Source: a virus. From it: DNA of 64,000 bases. Positions 38,902 to 46,743 of the stretch are shown here, in pieces (the first letter of the stretch is position 1; each line of letters starts with the position of its first letter). The notes beneath the pieces are model-generated. The model did no database searches, had not been told where the DNA came from, and saw only the letters and a program-made list of their open reading frames with translations. Position numbers and translations under genes: made by a program. The DNA lies in the IMG/VR virus record IMGVR_UViG_3300005529_000003, positions 1 through 64,000 of that record; one strand, 5' to 3'.

Positions 38902-39198
38902 CTAGAGGTAACAAACATAGACAGGCTTTTGCCCTGTGAGTTCGTTTGCGATTCTCACCGCGATCCGCCGCACTGCTAGCGCTCTGAGGGCACTTTCCCC
39001 TCCCATGTCGTCGATGTTGTCGTAGCTGTACCGCCCGTCACTCCGCACGAGGTAGACACGACGAATCCATTCGCCCTTCATTGCCTCGATCGTCACTAGC
39101 CAGAAGTGCTTTCCCACGACTTCGACGACGACATCGAAGTCGCCGTCTTGCCTGAAGTGCTCTTCTGTCTTGAGTTGCCAGCCCTGAGTTGAGATCAT
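38902..39198 (-). CDS. Hypothetical protein
   Basis: 98 residues. Beta-strand pattern WQLKTEEHFRQDGDFDVVVE, HFWLVTIEAM, RRVYLVRSDGRYSYD then a helix with ALRALAVRRIAVRIAN. No family recognised. Confidence 0.6.
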   Translation of the reverse strand: MISTQGWQLKTEEHFRQDGDFDVVVEVVGKHFWLVTIEAMKGEWIRRVYLVRSDGRYSYDNIDDMGGESALRALAVRRIAVRIANELTGQKPVYVCYL

Positions 39199-39321
39199 TC
39201 CATTCTCTTTCTGTAGTAGTTCGTTGTGTGTTGAGACAATAACGCCTCAGCAAGTCCCGCTCTTTCTGTTCTAGCGAGACCCGCCGAGGCATTCATTTAC
39301 CTGTCGGGCATGGGGGGCGAA

Positions 39322-39547
39322 TCAGTCTGTTGTCAGGTCTTTTACCACTTCGTCGCGGAGAAGTCTTGCATCCAGTTTGCGGCTTTCTTGCAGCTTCTCT
39401 TCATCGTCCCAGAGATCCTGTTCGATCTCTGACGTTCTGTTGACGAGGTTTTTTTCGGTCCTTCATCCATTGGCTGTCGATCGCTCTGAGTTTTTCCATC
39501 ACTTGAGCGTATTCGTCCTTCAGGGCTTGTCGTTCGTCTGCTGTCAT
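39322..39547 (-). CDS. Frameshifted small coiled-coil gene (A7 run)
   Basis: From ATG with AAGGAG upstream the first 33 codons read MTADERQALKDEYAQVMEKL to MKDRKK, then a run of seven A (39449-39455). The original frame stops 16 codons later; a shift of +1 (or one A fewer) at the run continues as LVNRTSEIEQDLWDDEEKLQ to DEVVKDLTTD and a stop at 39322. Both parts are charged heptad helix, so they belong together. Cause: sequencing error, mutation, or transcriptional/ribosomal slippage. Confidence 0.55.
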
Positions 39548-39556
39548 TTTTTCTCC

Positions 39557-39931
39557 TTACCAGTCGAGTTCTTCATTCAGCTTCTTCCTGATCCTCTTGA
39601 ACTGCTCTCCCAGTACTCCTTCTGTCTTATCTGCTGAGTCCAGCAAGAACAGGATGTGCCAGACTTCCTCGCTTGAAGGCGACCACGGTAGGCGTTTCTT
39701 GTCTGTTGCGTACGACATATAGTAGTCGTTTGCCGGCTTTCTATCCTCCTCCGAAGCTCGTGGCATTCGAGAGAGATAGATCGGTGGTCTTTTCTGGGCG
39801 GCTTCCATCTCCTGTCGTATCTGTTCTGTCAGGAGATCGTGCCAGCCTCGATCCTTTCCTGCCTGGAAAGAGATGAAGCTGACGAGAGCGACGACGATCG
39901 ATGCGAACACCCACTCGATGATCTGTTTCAT
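39557..39931 (-). CDS. Membrane-anchored hypothetical protein
   Basis: 124 residues from ATG with AAAGGAG 8 nt upstream. KQIIEWVFASIVVALVSFIS is a membrane helix; the remainder is helical and polar (EEVWHILFLLDSADKTEGVL). No family recognised. Confidence 0.6.
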   Translation of the reverse strand: MKQIIEWVFASIVVALVSFISFQAGKDRGWHDLLTEQIRQEMEAAQKRPPIYLSRMPRASEEDRKPANDYYMSYATDKKRLPWSPSSEEVWHILFLLDSADKTEGVLGEQFKRIRKKLNEELDW

Positions 39932-39977
39932 GACTGAATCTCCTTTCTGTGCAGATTGTCCTTTGGCCTGATGGGAT

Positions 39978-40328
39978 TTAGTCTTCCTTACGCTTGTGAC
40001 ATCCATCTGCGTAGCAGCCCTTGCACATCCTTGCCTCTTCTGCTGGTAGCATCTTCGTCGCTGTTGCCATTCGCTTCCAGTTGCACGGCTCGGTAGGGTC
40101 CTTCTCGTCCAGGACAATTACTGTCCACCCTTCCACGAGCCAGCCGACCACTCGTCCGTTGAAGGTGTCGTGAGCGTCCTCGTCGTTCATCGGGTGGCTG
40201 TGTTCGATGTGCCCGCGGCCGTCGTCCTCTCTGAAGCTGAACTTGTTCCCGAACCCGTTCGCTTTCTTTCTGTGGTACATCGTGAAAGTCATGGTGACGG
40301 CGACGAGAGCTGATGATGTTGTGTTCAT
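39978..40328 (-). CDS. Hypothetical protein with C-terminal Cys motif
   Basis: 116 residues, AAAGGAAGATCGA before ATG. N-terminal hydrophobic strand (SALVAVTMTFTM), His-rich centre (DGRGHIEHSHPMNDEDAHD) and CKGCYADGCHKRKED at the end, so one metal site is likely. Function unknown. Confidence 0.55.
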   Translation of the reverse strand: MNTTSSALVAVTMTFTMYHRKKANGFGNKFSFREDDGRGHIEHSHPMNDEDAHDTFNGRVVGWLVEGWTVIVLDEKDPTEPCNWKRMATATKMLPAEEARMCKGCYADGCHKRKED

Positions 40329-40458
40329 TCGATCTTCCTTTCGTGGTTGATGCTTATCAGATTCTCGAATTCACGTTGTCCAGCCGTACTGTTCGCTGAA
40401 GCAGACAGGGTACTTCTTCTCTGACTCGACTTCCTCAGCGAGCCATTCGCTCTCCTTG

Positions 40459-40743
40459 TCAGAACGGCATTGTATCTTCGAGCACCTGAAGATGGTTCTG
40501 GATGTACCGAGGTAGCGACCTTCGCTCCTCCTGCTCTTTCATCCTCCTCGCCTCTCGAATCCTGTCGAGTTCGTCGAGGCTGATTCCTTCGTCCTCGCCG
40601 TCTTCCTCTGTGTACTTTTCTTCAGTGCCGAGGTTGCTGAGGTTTTCACAGAAGCAGCAGACGTATCCGCCGTGGAGATTGTTGTAGTCGAGCGTCGGCT
40701 GACCGCAGTAGACGCACTCGCAGTCATCAGGATGTTGAATCAT
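40459..40743 (-). CDS. Zinc-ribbon protein
   Basis: 94 residues, AAAGGACATCGATC before ATG. CECVYCGQPTLDY and YVCCFCEN give a four-Cys ribbon; then an acidic linker and a long charged helix (LDELDRIREARRMKEQEERR). Unknown function. Confidence 0.6.
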   Translation of the reverse strand: MIQHPDDCECVYCGQPTLDYNNLHGGYVCCFCENLSNLGTEEKYTEEDGEDEGISLDELDRIREARRMKEQEERRSLPRYIQNHLQVLEDTMPF

Positions 40744-40791
40744 GATCGATGTCCTTTCTGTGTCTCTGACGTATTACGTTGTTCGTACGAA

Positions 40792-40836
40792 AGACTCTCT
40801 CTAACTTCTTAATGTGTAAGAAGTTAGAGAGAGTCT
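40792..40836. terminator. 20-bp perfect hairpin
   Basis: AGACTCTCTCTAACTTCTTA and its perfect complement flank a 5-nt loop. It lies between the 40861 stop and the 40743 start. No T-run follows on either strand, so it may act through RNase processing or stabilise the mRNA end. Confidence 0.65.
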
Positions 40837-40860
40837 ATGACTGCACACCTTGTCGTCGTA

Positions 40861-41025
40861 TCATGCTGCTCCATTTGCACTTACGACGACCTCCGAAACA
40901 CTCTCTCCATTTGCACACGAAGGGCAGTACTCGTCGCCGTAGAGAGTGCGAATGAGTAAGCAGCCGCAGTCGCTGCACCGCTCGTCCTCGTGGCACTCCG
41001 CCTCGATGTCGCGTTCTTCCGTCAT
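40861..41025 (-). CDS. Small zinc-ribbon protein
   Basis: 54 residues from the ATG with GGAG upstream. CSDCGCLLIRTLYGDEYCPSC is a compact ribbon. The longer upstream frame is not used because the ribosome site and the overlap with the next gene's stop favour this start. Confidence 0.6.
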   Translation of the reverse strand: MTEERDIEAECHEDERCSDCGCLLIRTLYGDEYCPSCANGESVSEVVVSANGAA

Positions 41026-41423
41026 GATGTTTCTCCAGTGTTTTCCTGGGTTTGCTGTGTCTGTTGAGACTTCATCCACTCGATGCACTTCATGATGACG
41101 TCGCAGTGGCAAGCTAGTGGCGAGCACCAGCAGCCGAGATCGAGTTCGGGATGCTCGATTAGAAACTGAAGAGCAGCGACGACTGGCTCGTATCCATCCT
41201 GGATGCACTGCCACAGGTCCTTCTTAAATGCTGGAATCGCCTCACCACGTTTGTGAATCACTGTCTTGCCCTCGGCGTCTCTGCACCAAGGACAGGCACG
41301 GTGGATCGGATGTTCGTTGGCGAGAGGCGAAAGAGGCCATCCGTTACAGGCCCGACCGCAGTAGTAGATTCGCTTGGCTCGTGGTGATCCAGGGCGAATC
41401 CCTTTCACGTTGACGACTTTCAT
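41022..41423 (-). CDS. DUF4326-like protein
   Basis: 133 residues. IYYCGRACNGWPLSPLANEH at the start and a C-terminal LGCWCSPLACHCDVI match DUF4326, a phage protein family with conserved SPLxNP and CxCxPxxCH motifs. Function unknown. Overlaps the ribbon gene by 4 nt. Confidence 0.75.
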   Translation of the reverse strand: MKVVNVKGIRPGSPRAKRIYYCGRACNGWPLSPLANEHPIHRACPWCRDAEGKTVIHKRGEAIPAFKKDLWQCIQDGYEPVVAALQFLIEHPELDLGCWCSPLACHCDVIMKCIEWMKSQQTQQTQENTGETS

Positions 41424-41629
41424 CTTGGCTCCCAGGTGTTGTTGTCGAGTTCTTCTTGGGCTGTTTCTCTGGTGCGGAAGTAGTCAGATTCTCTGGAGTA
41501 CGGGCCGCACTTGCAGATCGTGCCGATGTAGAAGCCCGCGGCCGATCGACAGACTTGCATCTGAAGTTTCGTTCCGCACTCAGAGCAGACGGGACTCGCA
41601 CCACTGAGGATCGTTTCACCAGGAAGCAT
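41420..41629 (-). CDS. Zinc-ribbon protein
   Basis: 69 residues. CSECGTKLQMQVCRSAAGFY and ICKCGPYS: a phage-type C4 ribbon followed by a helix (RTRETAQEELDNN). Its ATG overlaps the stop of the NADAR gene. Confidence 0.6.
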   Translation of the reverse strand: MLPGETILSGASPVCSECGTKLQMQVCRSAAGFYIGTICKCGPYSRESDYFRTRETAQEELDNNTWEPR

Positions 41630-42093
41630 CACTGATTCTCCTCTGCTTGTTTGAGTTCGTTGCGGACTTGCATGAGCAGCTTGCCGAGATAATTCTCGCC
41701 GACGCCGTTGCAAACTCCCCAGAAGACGTCACCCCAGGTGTTCGCTTCCACGAGTTCTTCCTCACCCGTCGCCAGGAGCTTCTCTTTCAGGGACGAGATG
41801 GCGAACTTCTGTCGCAGCAGTCTCAGCATTACCTCCAGCTTGATATCATCCCAGTCTGTTCGAACAGTCGATTGAAGTCCTCTTGCTGTTCGCTTTGCTG
41901 CTGCTGGCGTCTCACAGAGCAGGATCGCCTCACGAGCAGAGCGATCATCGCCTTGCCGAATGACTCCAGGGAAGAACTTTGCCCACTGATACGCCTGCTC
42001 GACAGAGTGAAACAGCGTGCCGTCTTTCGCCTTCACTTCACAAGCCCAGAAGTTCGAGAGCCAGCGGTATTCGCCAAAGAATCCAGCGATCAT
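41629..42093 (-). CDS. NADAR-domain protein (ADP-ribose glycosidase family)
   Basis: 154 residues; ATG at 42093 with AAGGAG 6 nt upstream. FFGEYRWLSNF at the start, VEQAYQWAKF, AKRTARGL, LRQKFAISSLKEKLLATG, LVEANTWGDVFWGVCNGVG, GKLLMQVRNEL: the full NADAR/YbiA signature. Relatives remove N-linked ADP-ribose, including from guanine in DarT-NADAR toxin-antitoxin systems, so a counter-defence role against DNA ADP-ribosylation is plausible. Confidence 0.9.
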   Translation of the reverse strand: MIAGFFGEYRWLSNFWACEVKAKDGTLFHSVEQAYQWAKFFPGVIRQGDDRSAREAILLCETPAAAKRTARGLQSTVRTDWDDIKLEVMLRLLRQKFAISSLKEKLLATGEEELVEANTWGDVFWGVCNGVGENYLGKLLMQVRNELKQAEENQ

Positions 42094-42137
42094 CTTCCGC
42101 TCCTTCACCAGACTTGTAAGCGAGCAAGAGCGAAACA

Positions 42138-42192
42138 TTCACTCTATCAAACTCACTTACACTCCAAGAAAGCAACCACGACAAACCGTTCA
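42138..42192 (-). promoter_or_regulatory. Shared upstream element, copy 1 (before NADAR gene)
   Basis: On the - strand: TGAACGGTTTGTCG, then GCTTTCTTGGAGTGTAAGTG and GAGTTTGA. The same succession appears before 43616-44155 and, less completely, before 44347-44607. Probable common promoter or activator site for the left-most accessory genes. Confidence 0.5.
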
Positions 42193-43107
42193 AGCCGTCG
42201 AGACAGCGTCCATCTCTAACACCACGAATAACAACTTCTCTCCAACCGACGATGAAGAGAGTGGAGAGATTTTCTATTATTCACAGAGCGTGTGGTTAGT
42301 CTGGCTACCTAAACACACTGTCAGAAATGGTTCTTTCTGCTTCTGAGCAAAAACTTTTCACGCCCTTTTCTTGTCGTCATTAACGCACCTGGCGAAGTTT
42401 TTTCTGCTTATCGCTTAAGGACTTATGGAATCGAAGATGATTTCCTGTTCACTTTTCCTTGACAAGTTGTTTTAAAGTATGCTACACGCTCTTAGAGAGC
42501 GTTCCGCAGCGTCCTATCTGCTATTCCACGATCCTCCAAAGCGGTAAAACAGCAAGGATTGTTTCAGCGGTGGACAAGTTGGTTCCACCTGTCCACATCA
42601 TCTCATCGAGGTTTTCGATGTGGACAGGTCTCTGATGTGGAATCTTAAAAGCTTCCTCCGCTCCTCTGTAGGAGTTGAGAGACGAGAAAGTTGTCAGTCC
42701 AGAAGCAAGGCTCTGGGCACTTGGGGACCAAAGGAAGAAGCAGAAATAACGTTCTCGGGCCTTGGGCCTTGATGAGGGTGTGAAGTTCTTCTTCCTCTTC
42801 CCGCCTCGTGACGGTCCCCAACACCCACACATGGCTCTGAAGCTCGCTTGACGAACAACAACGAGCAGCGAGTGACTGACAGCAGCCTGGACGAGTGACG
42901 AACAACGAAGAGGGACAGCCAACTTCTCTTTCTTCGCTGGGGAGTAAGAAGAGACTTTTGAAGTTCTCTTCTTCCACTTGTCCATTTCGAGATGACGAAA
43001 AAACGATCATTCGAAAACTTTAGAGATTGAAACCGCGAGAGTGAAGCGACTCAAGAAGCTGAGTTTTCTTGAGACGGTTTGACGATAAGAAGAGAAAAAA
43101 GAAAAGA

Positions 43108-43150
43108 CCGCGGCCTCTACTCCTTGCGAAGTAGAAGCTGCGGTCTTCTC
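43108..43150 (-). terminator. Terminator after 43161 gene
   Basis: GAAGACCGCAGCTTCTACTTC-type arm on the - strand pairs with the GAAGTAGAGGCCGCGGTCTT arm (small internal mismatch), followed by TTCTTTTTT. Confidence 0.75.
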
Positions 43151-43160
43151 GTTCACACGA

Positions 43161-43520
43161 TTAGAAGTGGATGCGACACAGCGTCTTGCGATATTTGATG
43201 AATCGCTCTGTGTACATCCTGCGGATCTTGTAGTCGGGGTGCTGTTCCGACTGTCGCTTTATGTACTGCATCTCTTCGACACACTTCTCTCTAAAGAATA
43301 GGAGGTCGTCGCTGCTGAGGTCCACGATGCACTCGTAGAGACGCTGGAGCGTGGAGAGGGTGCAGAGGCCGCCACACGCGAGGAACGCCATCCAGGCGTC
43401 CGCGATGGAGTGAGAGGGCCTGGTGATTCGACGCGGTTCACACACGATGAGGATCGTGAGCACGAGGGCCGCGAAGAAGATCAGACAGAGGGTGAGACGC
43501 AGAATCGACAACTCGTTCAT
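43161..43520 (-). CDS. Membrane protein
   Basis: 119 residues, AGGAG 6 nt before ATG. N-terminal helix LRLTLCLIFFAALVLTILIV, a second hydrophobic segment around MAFLACGGLCTLS, then a charged helical tail (FREKCVEEMQYIKRQSE). Function unknown. Confidence 0.6.
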   Translation of the reverse strand: MNELSILRLTLCLIFFAALVLTILIVCEPRRITRPSHSIADAWMAFLACGGLCTLSTLQRLYECIVDLSSDDLLFFREKCVEEMQYIKRQSEQHPDYKIRRMYTERFIKYRKTLCRIHF

Positions 43521-43571
43521 GTGATTCTCCTGGCTGGAGTGAGAGTTTACCAGAAACGAAGAGAGCCGCCT

Positions 43572-43594
43572 CGATCGTGAGACGGCTCGAAACT
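43572..43594 (-). terminator. Terminator after 43616 gene
   Basis: GAGCCGCCTC and GAGACGGCTC around GATCGT; a T-containing tract (CTCTTCG) follows on the - strand. Confidence 0.5.
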
Positions 43595-43615
43595 TTTCGG
43601 GACAGAGTGAGTCGC

Positions 43616-44155
43616 TTAGAAGCGATCCTCTTTAGTCGGCTGCTTCTTCGCGTTGAGAGCGGCGGTGCGGTCGGCGACGAACTTGCGGTGCTTCGTCGCC
43701 CGCTCGATTGTGACTTTCTTGCTGCCGTCACAGCACAGACAGACGCCAGGCTCCTTCCAGCCGGCGAACTGCACGAAGCCCTTGCCCTTGCACTTGGGGC
43801 ATTGGACGAGAGCGGGCTTCTTCGACGTGGATGCAGCGGGAGCAGCGGGAGCAGTCGGAGGAGTGAAGACCCAACTCCACTGCTCCGACTTCTTGTAGCC
43901 GAGATGCCTCAGCAGTTGGCGGAGAGCTTCACGCCCTTCCTCGGAGTACTCGGCGGGATCGACTTCGATCGCCTCACCCAGCACCTCGTTGCCGGTGTGG
44001 AAAGTGACGAGAGGAAGAAAGCCAGCAGGAGCAGAGACGTCGAGGCCCGACAGAATCGCTGTACCGCCTGAGTTGGGGACAGAGAACTCGATACGACCAT
44101 CGACGACTTTCCAGGAGAAGGACATCGCGGCCAGAACGGAAGAAGAAGCGGTCAT
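43616..44155 (-). CDS. Hypothetical protein with zinc-finger (DnaJ-like CxxCxGxG)
   Basis: 179 residues. N-terminal beta-rich domain, a helix (SEEGREALRQLLRHLGYKK), an Ala/Pro linker, then CPKCKGKGFVQF and CLCCDGSKKV, which resemble the CxxCxGxG repeats of DnaJ-type zinc fingers. C-terminus basic. Possibly a nucleic-acid- or chaperone-linked protein; preceded by the shared upstream element. Confidence 0.6.
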   Translation of the reverse strand: MTASSSVLAAMSFSWKVVDGRIEFSVPNSGGTAILSGLDVSAPAGFLPLVTFHTGNEVLGEAIEVDPAEYSEEGREALRQLLRHLGYKKSEQWSWVFTPPTAPAAPAASTSKKPALVQCPKCKGKGFVQFAGWKEPGVCLCCDGSKKVTIERATKHRKFVADRTAALNAKKQPTKEDRF

Positions 44156-44219
44156 GACAGACTCCTTGCCATGAAGTGAAGGAGTTCAAGCAAGCTGCAA
44201 CACACAGCTTCACCAACTC

Positions 44220-44260
44220 AAATCACTTCAACTCAAGAAAGCGAAACGGCAAACTGTCCA
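44220..44260 (-). promoter_or_regulatory. Shared upstream element, copy 2
   Basis: On the - strand: TGGACAGTTTGCCG, then GCTTTCTTGAGTTGAAGTGA and TTTGA; aligned with copy 1 at 42138-42192. Confidence 0.5.
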
Positions 44261-44296
44261 GTAACGCTGAATGATGTGGTCGTATGCGGAAAAAGA

Positions 44297-44330
44297 AAAA
44301 CCCCTCAGCCTTGTAGACTGAGGGGTTCGT
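44297..44330. terminator. Terminator after 44347 gene
   Basis: ACCCCTCAG and CTGAGGGGT form a 9-bp perfect stem (loop CCTTGTAGA-type); the - strand continues TTTTTCTTTTT. Confidence 0.8.
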
Positions 44331-44346
44331 GTTTGTGTCGTGACGA

Positions 44347-44607
44347 CTACTGCCATGCCGACGCCTCGACGGCGGATAGCATTTCGATCTCCTCAGCGAG
44401 GGCGTCACTGAGTTGTAGCCACCGCTCCCGCTCCGCATAGCCGCTGAGCCACCAGCGAGCTTGTTCGAGAAACACGGGCTGCACCTTGCACAGATCTGCG
44501 AGTGAGGCATTCTCACAGATCAGATGCAGTGCGTGGGGGAGCGAGTGAACGCCAGAGACGAACTGTCGTCCTGTTACCACCATGCCGAGCAGACTCTTGA
44601 CTGCCAT
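44347..44607 (-). CDS. Hypothetical protein
   Basis: 86 residues, AAAGGAG before ATG. Mostly helical: VHSLPHALHLICENASLADL, EQARWWLSGYAERERWLQL, ALAEEIEMLSAVEASAW. No family recognised. It is the last gene of the - strand block and diverges from the XRE regulator. Confidence 0.55.
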   Translation of the reverse strand: MAVKSLLGMVVTGRQFVSGVHSLPHALHLICENASLADLCKVQPVFLEQARWWLSGYAERERWLQLSDALAEEIEMLSAVEASAWQ

Positions 44608-45095
44608 CGTCAGTCTCCTTTCGTGTGATCAGTTGTCGCGAATGCAACACGCATCCACCTAACAACTGATTCACATCCTGAATGCAAAGCGACAAACCGT
44701 TCAGTTTCTTGAGTCGTGCGTACGTCGTTGTGTCTTCTAGCTCTTGAAGCCCAAAACACAACGAGTAGACCCCCGTACCCCCTCCAGATCATCACAGCAA
44801 TCAATGAAACACTAACGGGGCTCCTTACAGAAACCCAAAGGATTTTCAAAGTTGGGATACTTTGCGAGTCTTTTATTCGATTTGAATCAACTCGAGACGT
44901 GTCAGAAAAACTGGTACGAATTTCTTACAAAAAAATCACAGGAGTTCATAACTTTTTCATGCAATGCGTTGCATGTTATCTTTCCTTTTAGTTATCGAGT
45001 TCTCGATAACTCGAGGTGACGCTTTGCATCAACAGCGATCACTTCTTCACAAATTCGTAACGAAACAAACAAGAACGGAAAGAAAGTAAAAGAAC
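44608..45095. promoter_or_regulatory. Lysogeny control region between divergent genes
   Basis: 488 nt without a convincing gene. It holds the third, shorter copy of the shared upstream element (CGACAAACCGTTCA at 44690-44703), and two palindromes: ATGCAATGCGTTGCAT (44959-44974) and GTTATCGAG TT CTCGATAAC (44991-45010). The palindromes sit 85-135 nt before the XRE regulator and look like its operators. Confidence 0.6.
44991..45010. promoter_or_regulatory. Palindromic operator candidate
   Basis: A 20-bp perfect inverted repeat with 9-bp arms and a TT centre. A TTGCAT box lies 17 nt before TTATCG, so bound regulator would cover a possible -10 box of the 45096 gene. Confidence 0.6.
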
Positions 45096-45341
45096 ATGCA
45101 GGACTTCATCGCAAAGGCTCTGAAGAACTACAGGATGCAGCGGAACATGACGCAGGCGGACCTCAGCAGGGAGGCGGACGTCTCGCTCAGGATCATCAAC
45201 TACATCGAGAGCGGGGAGCAGTTGAACCCAAAACTCGTCACACTCACGAAACTTGCGAGGGCCCTCGGCGTTTCCGTGGAGGATCTGCTAAGGAATGCCA
45301 GGACGTCTTCTTCGAAGAAAACAAATGACGATGGGATTTAA
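45096..45341 (+). CDS. XRE-family transcriptional regulator
   Basis: 81 residues. Helix-turn-helix of the Cro/CI type: ALKNYRMQRNMTQADLSREA, DVSLRIINYIESGEQL, LVTLTKLARALGVSVEDLL. No C-terminal cleavage or dimer domain, so it is Cro-like in size. It lies between operator palindromes and the integrase. Confidence 0.88.
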   Translation: MQDFIAKALKNYRMQRNMTQADLSREADVSLRIINYIESGEQLNPKLVTLTKLARALGVSVEDLLRNARTSSSKKTNDDGI

Positions 45342-45361
45342 CGCACGCCATTTGCGTTAAT
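45339..45361. repeat. Inverted repeat at the end of the XRE gene
   Basis: TTAACGCA and TGCGTTAA with a 7-nt centre; overlaps the stop codon. Either a weak terminator without T-run or a third regulator site. Confidence 0.5.
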
Positions 45362-45452
45362 GCTTACGGATACTTCGAGTTCAGGAAAACACGTCGAATT
45401 TTGAGAGTCACTGTACCGTTCTACTACACCCCACATCGAGGAGTGCCTTAAG

Positions 45453-46700
45453 ATGACACACCACAAGAAGAAAAAGAAGCGTCGTGGAAGGGGCGAAGGA
45501 TCGATCTACAAGAGGGGCGACGGCCGGTGGGTCGCGATACTCGCTTCAGGGGAGGTTGACATTACAACGGGGAGGAAGAAGCGGAAGTACATCTACGCTG
45601 AGTCGAAGACAGAGGTCCTTCATCTTCTGGAAGATCACAAGGCGAAGTTAAAGGCGAAGCGTGTCGAGTCTCATGATAAGCGACTCCTTTGTGATTACCT
45701 CGACTCCTGGTTGGAGACGAAGAAACTTTCTGTAGAGAAACGGACACAGGAGTCGTACGAGTCGCATGTCCGCGTCCACATCAAGCCGAATCTCGGATCG
45801 ATCAAGCTGCAAGATCTGACTTCGCAGAACGTTCAGGACTTCTACTCAAAGCTCGTCAAGGATGGTGTCTCCTCGACGCAGGCGCGCAAGGTCGGGACGA
45901 CACTTGGAGTCGCCCTGGCGGACGCGGTGAGGGCCCGACATCTGCTAGTCAATCCCTCTGTCGGCATTCGCAAGCCCAAGAAGGTCTTCAAGGAGAGTGA
46001 AGTATGGGACGAGGAGCAGTTGCGTTCTTTTCTCGCCGCCGCAAAACAAGACGAACGGCACTGGCCTTTCTACTTGACGATGCTCGACAGTGGACTACGC
46101 CCCGGTGAGCTTTGGGCATTGCGTTGGTCCGACGTGAACCTCGAGTTGGGAATACTGACGATCCGCAGGGCGATTGAAGGCGGATTAGGACCAGTCGGCG
46201 TCAAGGCTCCCAAGACGTCAAAAGGTCGGCGAAATGTCGTTCTATCTCCGCCGACAGTTGCAGTCCTTCGTGAACTGAGAGAGAAACGGCTGTTAGCAGG
46301 CGCGAAGGAAACGGACCTCATCTTCTGCAACATCCGCGGCGGCTTCATGAGGTTCTCGAACTTCTATCGCGATTCATACAACCCCCTTCTGGAACGAGCG
46401 AACCTTCCTCACAAGCCGCTCTACACCCTCCGACACACATCCGCCACGCTCTTGCTCCTCCTGGGAGAGCCAGCGAAAATTGTCTCAGAGCGCCTTGGGC
46501 ACTCGACAACGAGGCTCACACTTGATACTTATAGTCATGTCCTCCCGTCCATGCAAAAGACGACAGCGGACAGGCTTGGCGGCCTGCTCGAGGGACTCAT
46601 GGCGAAGAAAGATTTGAAACCTTCAGAGGCCGACGGGGTTAATACTCGGGTTGTAGATGGCGGTCCCGGAGGCTGCAACTCAGCAGATGGACAAACGTAA
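45453..46700 (+). CDS. int: Tyrosine recombinase (phage integrase)
   Basis: 415 residues, GAGGAG upstream. N-terminal basic arm-type binding domain (GRGEGSIYKRGDGRWVAIL), SAM-like core-binding domain (residues 60-150), catalytic domain with Arg in SGLRPGELWALRW (about 215), Lys in APKTSKGRRNVVL, LRHTSA (about 326) and the nucleophile Tyr in DTYSHV (about 359). The residue two before the second Arg is Tyr/Thr instead of His. It inserts phage DNA at the tRNA-Lys-like site just downstream. Confidence 0.95.
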   Translation: MTHHKKKKKRRGRGEGSIYKRGDGRWVAILASGEVDITTGRKKRKYIYAESKTEVLHLLEDHKAKLKAKRVESHDKRLLCDYLDSWLETKKLSVEKRTQESYESHVRVHIKPNLGSIKLQDLTSQNVQDFYSKLVKDGVSSTQARKVGTTLGVALADAVRARHLLVNPSVGIRKPKKVFKESEVWDEEQLRSFLAAAKQDERHWPFYLTMLDSGLRPGELWALRWSDVNLELGILTIRRAIEGGLGPVGVKAPKTSKGRRNVVLSPPTVAVLRELREKRLLAGAKETDLIFCNIRGGFMRFSNFYRDSYNPLLERANLPHKPLYTLRHTSATLLLLLGEPAKIVSERLGHSTTRLTLDTYSHVLPSMQKTTADRLGGLLEGLMAKKDLKPSEADGVNTRVVDGGPGGCNSADGQT

Positions 46701-46743
46701 AGGACGACCAAGTCATGATGGCGCAAGGACTTACAGGCGCAGA

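Larger units (their letters stand above)
42094..43160. other. 1.07-kb intergenic region
   Basis: I accept no gene here. It holds an upstream repeat shared with two other genes (42138-42192), the short hairpin ACGCTCT-TAG-AGAGCGT at 42487, a TTGACA at 42461 without a good -10 box, and a hairpin CTTCTCTTTCTTC/GAAGAGAC-type near 42925. Frames on the - strand near 42521-43010 have biased, improbable composition (Ser/Lys/Arg clusters, no ribosome site). Confidence 0.5.

Noticed and set aside
40380-40460. Protein-like - strand stretch (DKESEWLAEEVESEKKYPV) after the 40459 gene
   Set aside because: It looks like coding sequence but has no ATG, GTG or TTG in frame and begins inside the previous gene; possibly a frame-shifted extension, too weak to list.
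42521-43010. Two overlapping - strand frames in the 1-kb intergenic region
   Set aside because: Low-quality composition, no Shine-Dalgarno site although all true genes nearby have one, and they overlap each other.
44716-44991. + strand frame of 91 codons in the lysogeny control region
   Set aside because: No ribosome site, covers operator palindromes, and has no recognisable motif.
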